From Desulfocapsa sp. (GTDB lineage Bacteria > Desulfobacterota > Desulfobulbia > Desulfobulbales > Desulfocapsaceae), in the NCBI GenBank assembly GCA_029942265.1, contig JAOZTO010000050.1, positions 1 through 10,918 on the forward strand: a stretch of DNA of 10,918 nucleotides, read 5' to 3'. Each line of letters starts with the position of its first letter. Position 1 is the stretch's first letter. The position numbers were made by a program, and so were the translations under genes. Shown here piece by piece: positions 7,940-10,918 of this stretch. The notes beneath the pieces are model-generated. The model searched no databases. It had not been told where the DNA came from and was given only the letters and a program-made list of their open reading frames with translations.

Positions 7940-8608
7940 CTAAACTCCCCGAGTAATATCGGGCCAAAGAATGGTGTGTAATTGAAGTTGTAGGCGTACA
8001 GGTAACGCATCCTTCAACATCCATTCAGCAAGAGTTTGTGCCGATAGAATTTTTTCCACAGGCGAAAAATGGTTCGGCAAGTCGTGCATAAGTGAGTTCT
8101 TGATAATAAAGCTTTTTGCAAATAGATAGTCTGATCGAGAAGAAAGTACATATTTCAACTCACATGAGTTTTGTTTTTTTTGTATTCGTTTGCGTATCAG
8201 TTCCAAATTCTTAGAATAAAAACTGTTTCCTGATCCACTGTCGGGACATTTAACGTCTATAATTGCAATGACTTCATCTGGAATATCCTCAAGAGAGACA
8301 GATCCATTGCTTTCCAGTAGTACTGTTTTTCCATATTGGACAAGTTTTTCGAGAAGTTCTGAGCAGTGTTCCTGGAAAAGTGGTTCTCCACCTGTGACTT
8401 CGACCAGATCACATGGATATGTGTTGACTATGGAAAGGATTTGGTCAATATCCATAGCTTCGCCAGATTCCCACGTATATTGTGCATCACAATAATTGCA
8501 TCTCAGGTTACAGCCACTCAGCCGAATAAAAACGCAGGGGAACCCAGCATAACTGGATTCTCCCTGAATAGAATAGAATATCTCCGAAATATTTAGTTTA
8601 TTGCCCAT
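7940..8608 (-). CDS. queE: 7-carboxy-7-deazaguanine synthase QueE (radical SAM)
   Basis: Radical SAM enzyme that converts 6-carboxytetrahydropterin to 7-carboxy-7-deazaguanine, the step that makes the 7-deazapurine ring on the way to preQ0 and queuosine in tRNA. The 222-residue product starts with the typical 'LNISEIFYSIQGESSYAG'. It has the iron-sulfur cluster motif Cx3Cx2C (C33, C37, C40, 'GCNLRCNYCD'), the SAM-contacting 'EVTGGEPLFQ' (70-79), and the conserved end 'RLQLQLHTILWPDITRGV'. Two starts are possible, ATG at 8617 and ATG at 8608. The later one is preferred because it fits the family N-terminus and overlaps the queD stop by 11 bases. The order queD-queE gives consecutive pathway steps. 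queC and queF are not in the window. Confidence 0.95.
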   Translation of the reverse strand: MGNKLNISEIFYSIQGESSYAGFPCVFIRLSGCNLRCNYCDAQYTWESGEAMDIDQILSIVNTYPCDLVEVTGGEPLFQEHCSELLEKLVQYGKTVLLESNGSVSLEDIPDEVIAIIDVKCPDSGSGNSFYSKNLELIRKRIQKKQNSCELKYVLSSRSDYLFAKSFIIKNSLMHDLPNHFSPVEKILSAQTLAEWMLKDALPVRLQLQLHTILWPDITRGV

Positions 8609-8978
8609 CAGGTCCATAGTAGATTAGTCCAGCTGTGTCTGTTTCCCAAACTTCGACAGAGTACAGTGAATATCTGTCATGTTGAAGGTCAGGTTGTAAG
8701 GTATCAAAGAGATGAACTGCAATATGCTCGGATGATGGATTACGGTGGATAAATGAAGGATGTTTATTGAGATCACGGTGATCAAGATCGTCTACTGCAC
8801 CATTGACAATTCGTTTTAAAATTTTAAAATCGATCCCCATACCAAGCGTATCAACTGCTGATGCTCTTACTGTAACTTTAATCCTCCAGTTGTGACCGTG
8901 TGGGTTTTCACAATCACCAGGATAGTCTCTGAGGTGATGAGCGCCTGCAAAATGAGTCTTAATAAAAATATCATACAT
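8598..8978 (-). CDS. queD: 6-carboxytetrahydropterin synthase QueD
   Basis: Zinc enzyme of the 6-pyruvoyltetrahydropterin synthase family. It converts 7,8-dihydroneopterin triphosphate to 6-carboxy-5,6,7,8-tetrahydropterin, the QueE substrate. The 126-residue length is typical. Zinc ligands are His14 or His15 ('FAGAHHL'), His27 and His29 ('NPHGHNW'). The catalytic Cys23 precedes them ('GDCENPHGH'), 'DDLDHRDLN' supplies the conserved His67, and 'SSEHIA' and 'VEVWET' hold the substrate-site glutamates. The frame is open upstream to 9008, but the start at 8978 is clearly better. It has a strong AAGGAG at 8987-8992 with 8-base spacing and gives the family-typical 'MYDIFIKTHFAGAH'. It is the first gene of the minus-strand run and diverges from the DUF1015 gene. 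Confidence 0.96.
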   Translation of the reverse strand: MYDIFIKTHFAGAHHLRDYPGDCENPHGHNWRIKVTVRASAVDTLGMGIDFKILKRIVNGAVDDLDHRDLNKHPSFIHRNPSSEHIAVHLFDTLQPDLQHDRYSLYSVEVWETDTAGLIYYGPDGQ

Positions 8979-8986
8979 GTTCTGTT

Positions 8987-8992
8987 CTCCTT
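8987..8992 (-). promoter_or_regulatory. Ribosome-binding site deciding the queD start
   Basis: AAGGAG on the minus strand, 8 bases before the ATG at 8978. Two upstream in-frame ATGs (9003-9008) lie ahead of this site, so they are in the leader and not in the protein. Confidence 0.8.
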
Positions 8993-9036
8993 GATATTTT
9001 CCCATCATAAAAAATGAGAAAAAGGTGTTGTATCTC

Positions 9037-9064
9037 TTGAAAGTAAATAAGTTTAAGTGTTAAT
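9037..9064 (+). promoter_or_regulatory. Weak candidate promoter for the DUF1015 gene
   Basis: A -35-like TTGAAA (9037-9042) and a -10-like GTTAAT (9059-9064) are separated by 16 bases. The match to the sigma-70 consensus is partial, and position upstream of the gene is the main support. Confidence 0.2.
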
Positions 9065-9071
9065 GTGAATA

Positions 9072-9112
9072 AATATATTGATGGCGTCGTAAAAACTCTC
9101 CATCAATATATT
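9072..9112. repeat. Perfect 13-base inverted repeat containing a dispersed 26-base motif
   Basis: The left arm AATATATTGATGG (9072-9084) is exactly complementary to the right arm CCATCAATATATT (9100-9112), with a 15-base spacer. In RNA it would form a 13-pair stem in the leader of the DUF1015 gene, ending 31 bases before its AAGGAG. The core 9079-9104, read on the minus strand, matches bases 29-54 at 23 of 26 positions. It lies between divergent genes, so a terminator role is unlikely. A dispersed palindromic element or an operator is more plausible. Confidence 0.85.
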
Positions 9113-9142
9113 GGAATCATCACAATTATCATTATAACAAAA

Positions 9143-9148
9143 AAGGAG
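9143..9148 (+). promoter_or_regulatory. Ribosome-binding site deciding the DUF1015 start
   Basis: AAGGAG lies 9 bases before the ATG at 9158. This favours that start over an in-frame ATG at 9065, whose product would include 31 residues encoded by the inverted repeat and leader. Confidence 0.8.
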
Positions 9149-9157
9149 TTATCACGC

Positions 9158-10531
9158 ATGGCCTTTATTGCACCCTTCAAGGGCGTATCTTTCAATACAG
9201 ACAAAGCAGGGACTCTTGATGATATTGTCACGCCACCCTATGATGTGATCAGTGAAAAGGCAGTAGAATCATACACAGCTAAAAACCCCTATTCCATGAT
9301 TCACTTGGATATAACCAAAAATCCGGGGGGAGAGATTGGTGATGATGCCAGGTATCAGAATGTGGCTGATCTTTTCAGTGACTGGCTGGATCAGCAGGTA
9401 TTGACACGTGACAAACAGGATGCCCTATATTTATATACTGTTCAGTATAAACATCCCAATGGAAAAACGCTCATAAGAAAAGGAATTGTAACCCAGGTTG
9501 GTCTCGCTGAATTTGCAGAAGGTGTTGTGAAACCACACGAAGAAACATTTGATTCTGTAATCAGCGACAGGCTGAAACTGCTTGATACCACAAAAGCACA
9601 GTTCAGCCAGATTTTTTCCCTTTATTCAGATCCTGATGCAAGAGTTATGAATCTACTTGAAAATGCAAAAAAACAAGACATTGCTGGAAGAATAACTGAC
9701 AATAATGGTTGTATTCATACACTGTATCGAATGGTCGATAGCACTGTGATCAGACAGATTCAAGAACTGTTTATGGATAAGGCTCTCTATATTGCAGATG
9801 GACATCATAGGTACACTACAGCTCTTGCATATCGAAAACTTCAGAAAGAACGCAATCCTGAATTCTCTGAAAAAGATCCTGCAAATCACATCATGATGTG
9901 CCTCTGTCCTATGGAAGATCCTGGCCTTTCCGTATTGCCTACTCACCGTCTTCTGTTTTGGCCTGGGAAGCTATCAGTTGCAGCACTCTGTGATCGTCTT
10001 TTACCTTGTTTTGAGCTTGAGGAGATTACTGAAGGTACCCGTGAAGCATTAATGAATAGGGTTTTTGCACGAATGAAGGAAAAGGACTTAAATACGGATA
10101 CATCTTCTAAAACCTTTGGCGTTTACCACCCAGGTGAAGATCGTTGTTTTTTACTTGTTGTTAAACCTAATGCTTACAAACTGCTTAAAGATAAACCTTT
10201 GCAATTACAGAATCTTGACGTGGTAATTCTTTCAGACGTAATTATTGAAGTCGCTCTTGGTCTTGATCATCATCGCTGCGAATCTGAAAATTTAGTGCAT
10301 TACTTCAGCGATGCTAACGAGGCAATGGATGTTGCAGTAAAAGAATGCCATGATGATGAATCTTCCACACCACTACTGTTCTTAATGAATCCAACAAGAG
10401 TTGAGCAGGTGAAAAAAGTAGCTGATGAAAATATGATTATGCCCCATAAATCCACCTATTTTTATCCAAAGATTATTACAGGACTACTTTTTTCCCAGCA
10501 GATAGAAGGCGAAGCTGTTCAGCGATTGTAA
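9158..10531 (+). CDS. DUF1015 family protein (HHR-motif, ParB/sulfiredoxin-like fold suspected)
   Basis: A 457-residue cytoplasmic protein of the DUF1015 family. Conserved landmarks are 'FKGVSFNTDKAG' (7-18), 'VTPPYDVIS' (24-32), 'NPYSMIHLDI' (43-52), 'VVKPHEETF' (123-131), 'YIADGHHRYTTALAYR' (211-226), and the C-terminal block 'MPHKSTYFYPKIITGLL'. No signal peptide or membrane segment is seen once the correct start is used. The DGHHR motif recalls the nucleotide-binding loop of ParB/sulfiredoxin-fold proteins, a fold that includes free-serine kinases. From memory, DUF1015 genes often sit beside serA/serC in other anaerobes, but that neighbourhood is not seen here. The gene ends with tandem stops (TAATAA), and the methyltransferase gene starts 4 bases after its first stop. 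Family membership is firm; the function is not established here. Confidence 0.85.
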   Translation: MAFIAPFKGVSFNTDKAGTLDDIVTPPYDVISEKAVESYTAKNPYSMIHLDITKNPGGEIGDDARYQNVADLFSDWLDQQVLTRDKQDALYLYTVQYKHPNGKTLIRKGIVTQVGLAEFAEGVVKPHEETFDSVISDRLKLLDTTKAQFSQIFSLYSDPDARVMNLLENAKKQDIAGRITDNNGCIHTLYRMVDSTVIRQIQELFMDKALYIADGHHRYTTALAYRKLQKERNPEFSEKDPANHIMMCLCPMEDPGLSVLPTHRLLFWPGKLSVAALCDRLLPCFELEEITEGTREALMNRVFARMKEKDLNTDTSSKTFGVYHPGEDRCFLLVVKPNAYKLLKDKPLQLQNLDVVILSDVIIEVALGLDHHRCESENLVHYFSDANEAMDVAVKECHDDESSTPLLFLMNPTRVEQVKKVADENMIMPHKSTYFYPKIITGLLFSQQIEGEAVQRL

Positions 10532-10535
10532 TAAG

Positions 10536-10918
10536 GTGGAACAGACCAGGGACAGCCTGTTTAGTGGAGAGCTTTACTGTGTGCAACATCGAAAAGGATA
10601 TCGTTTTTCTGTTGATTCCATATTGCTCGCTCATTTTGCGAATCTTTCAAAAGAGGAACATGTTCTTGACCTCTGTGCTGGCTGTGGGGTGATTGGATTA
10701 ATTCTACTGTATCGCTCAAAGAAGGCAATCAACTCCCTGACTGCTTTTGAGCTGCAGTCAGATCTTGTAAAACTCGCAAAGAGTAATTGTGAGCTTAATC
10801 ATTTTCAAAAGTACATGGACGTGATTGAAGGAGATCTACGCCGCATAAAAATGGTTTTGAAGCCTGAATTCTTTTCCACTGTTATTTGTAATCCCCCTTT
10901 TTATTCTGCCGGAAGTGG
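10536..10918 (+). CDS. tRNA1(Val) adenine-37 N6-methyltransferase-like protein (partial, runs off window)
   Basis: The N-terminal 127 residues of a class I SAM-dependent methyltransferase; the C-terminus lies beyond the window. 'DSLFSGELYCVQHRKGYRFSVDSILLA' (6-32) matches the start of the TrmN6/YfiC group. The SAM-binding motif I is 'VLDLCAGCGVIGLIL' (43-57), and the motif IV NPPF (119-122) is typical of enzymes methylating an exocyclic amino group, here probably adenine N6 of tRNA. The likely start is the GTG at 10536, 4 bases after the DUF1015 stop; no ATG lies in frame nearby. Its ribosome-binding site is weak, so coupling to DUF1015 is likely. An alternative is a related NPPF methyltransferase acting on another substrate. 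Confidence 0.82.
   Translation, partial: MEQTRDSLFSGELYCVQHRKGYRFSVDSILLAHFANLSKEEHVLDLCAGCGVIGLILLYRSKKAINSLTAFELQSDLVKLAKSNCELNHFQKYMDVIEGDLRRIKMVLKPEFFSTVICNPPFYSAGS

Larger units (their letters stand above)
8979..9157. other. Divergent intergenic region between queD and DUF1015
   Basis: A 179-base AT-rich spacer between divergent genes must hold both leaders and promoters. It contains the queD and DUF1015 ribosome-binding sites and a perfect inverted repeat at 9072-9112. A weak plus-strand promoter candidate is TTGAAA (9037-9042), 16 bases, then GTTAAT (9059-9064), placed just ahead of the inverted repeat. I saw no convincing minus-strand promoter. The queD leader was inspected for a preQ1 riboswitch and no convincing match was found. 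Confidence 0.6.

Noticed and set aside
7948-7963. CCCGA/TCGGG hairpin at the end of queE as a terminator
   Set aside because: It has five-base arms inside coding sequence with no T-run after it on the minus strand, and the next gene follows closely.
7869-8024. A 52-residue N-terminal extension of the MoCF protein from an ATG at 8024
   Set aside because: It would overlap queE by 85 bases, shows no family-like sequence, and a better start with AGGA upstream exists at 7868.
8979-9064. A preQ1 riboswitch in the queD leader
   Set aside because: The leader has A-rich and T-rich stretches and a possible GAGA/TCTC pairing, but not the loop and tail sequences of preQ1-I or a convincing preQ1-II pattern.

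Overview
The window reads as chromosomal housekeeping DNA from a Gram-negative, anaerobe-type bacterium. An lpxB gene implies lipid A and an outer membrane. The low GC content (roughly 40%, by eye) and the gene set (a complete LivHMGF importer core, a Gfo/Idh dehydrogenase next to lpxB, a molybdopterin-binding-domain protein with a Cys-rich tail, and a DUF1015 protein) fit Desulfobacterota, possibly the Desulfobulbales. That placement is inference from gene content and general protein character. No rRNA or marker search could be run.

Layout. (1) Bases 71-3707, plus strand: livH, livM, livG, livF, a tightly packed branched-chain amino acid ABC importer with 8-base start/stop overlaps at livM/livG and livG/livF. 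The periplasmic binding protein is not in the window. (2) Bases 3793-5915, plus strand: a Gfo/Idh/MocA sugar-nucleotide-type dehydrogenase coupled by a TGATG overlap to lpxB (lipid A disaccharide synthase). (3) Bases 5969-8978, minus strand, converging on lpxB: read in transcription order, queD, queE, a MoCF-domain protein with a four-Cys tail, and an RluA-type pseudouridine synthase. Spacing suggests one operon. (4) Bases 9158-10918, plus strand, diverging from queD: a DUF1015 protein followed after 4 bases by a tRNA1(Val) A37 N6-methyltransferase-like gene that runs off the window.

The genes fall into three themes: amino acid uptake, lipid A synthesis, and RNA modification (7-deazaguanine synthesis by QueD/QueE, pseudouridylation, adenine N6-methylation). 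No transposase, integrase, phage gene, CRISPR array, toxin-antitoxin pair, tRNA or rRNA was seen, and I found no clear new defence or mobile system.

The most interesting non-coding signal is a 26-base motif present twice in opposite orientation (29-54, and 9079-9104 on the minus strand; 23 of 26 bases identical). The second copy is the core of a perfect 13-base inverted repeat in the leader of the DUF1015 gene. This looks like a dispersed short palindromic element. Other points worth checking are the Cys tail of the molybdopterin-binding protein, the dehydrogenase-lpxB pair as a possible lipid A amino-sugar route, and the ParB/sulfiredoxin-like DGHHR motif of DUF1015. Several genes have starts later than their longest open frame (livG, livF, queD, queE, the MoCF gene, DUF1015), corrected here from ribosome-binding sites and family alignment.
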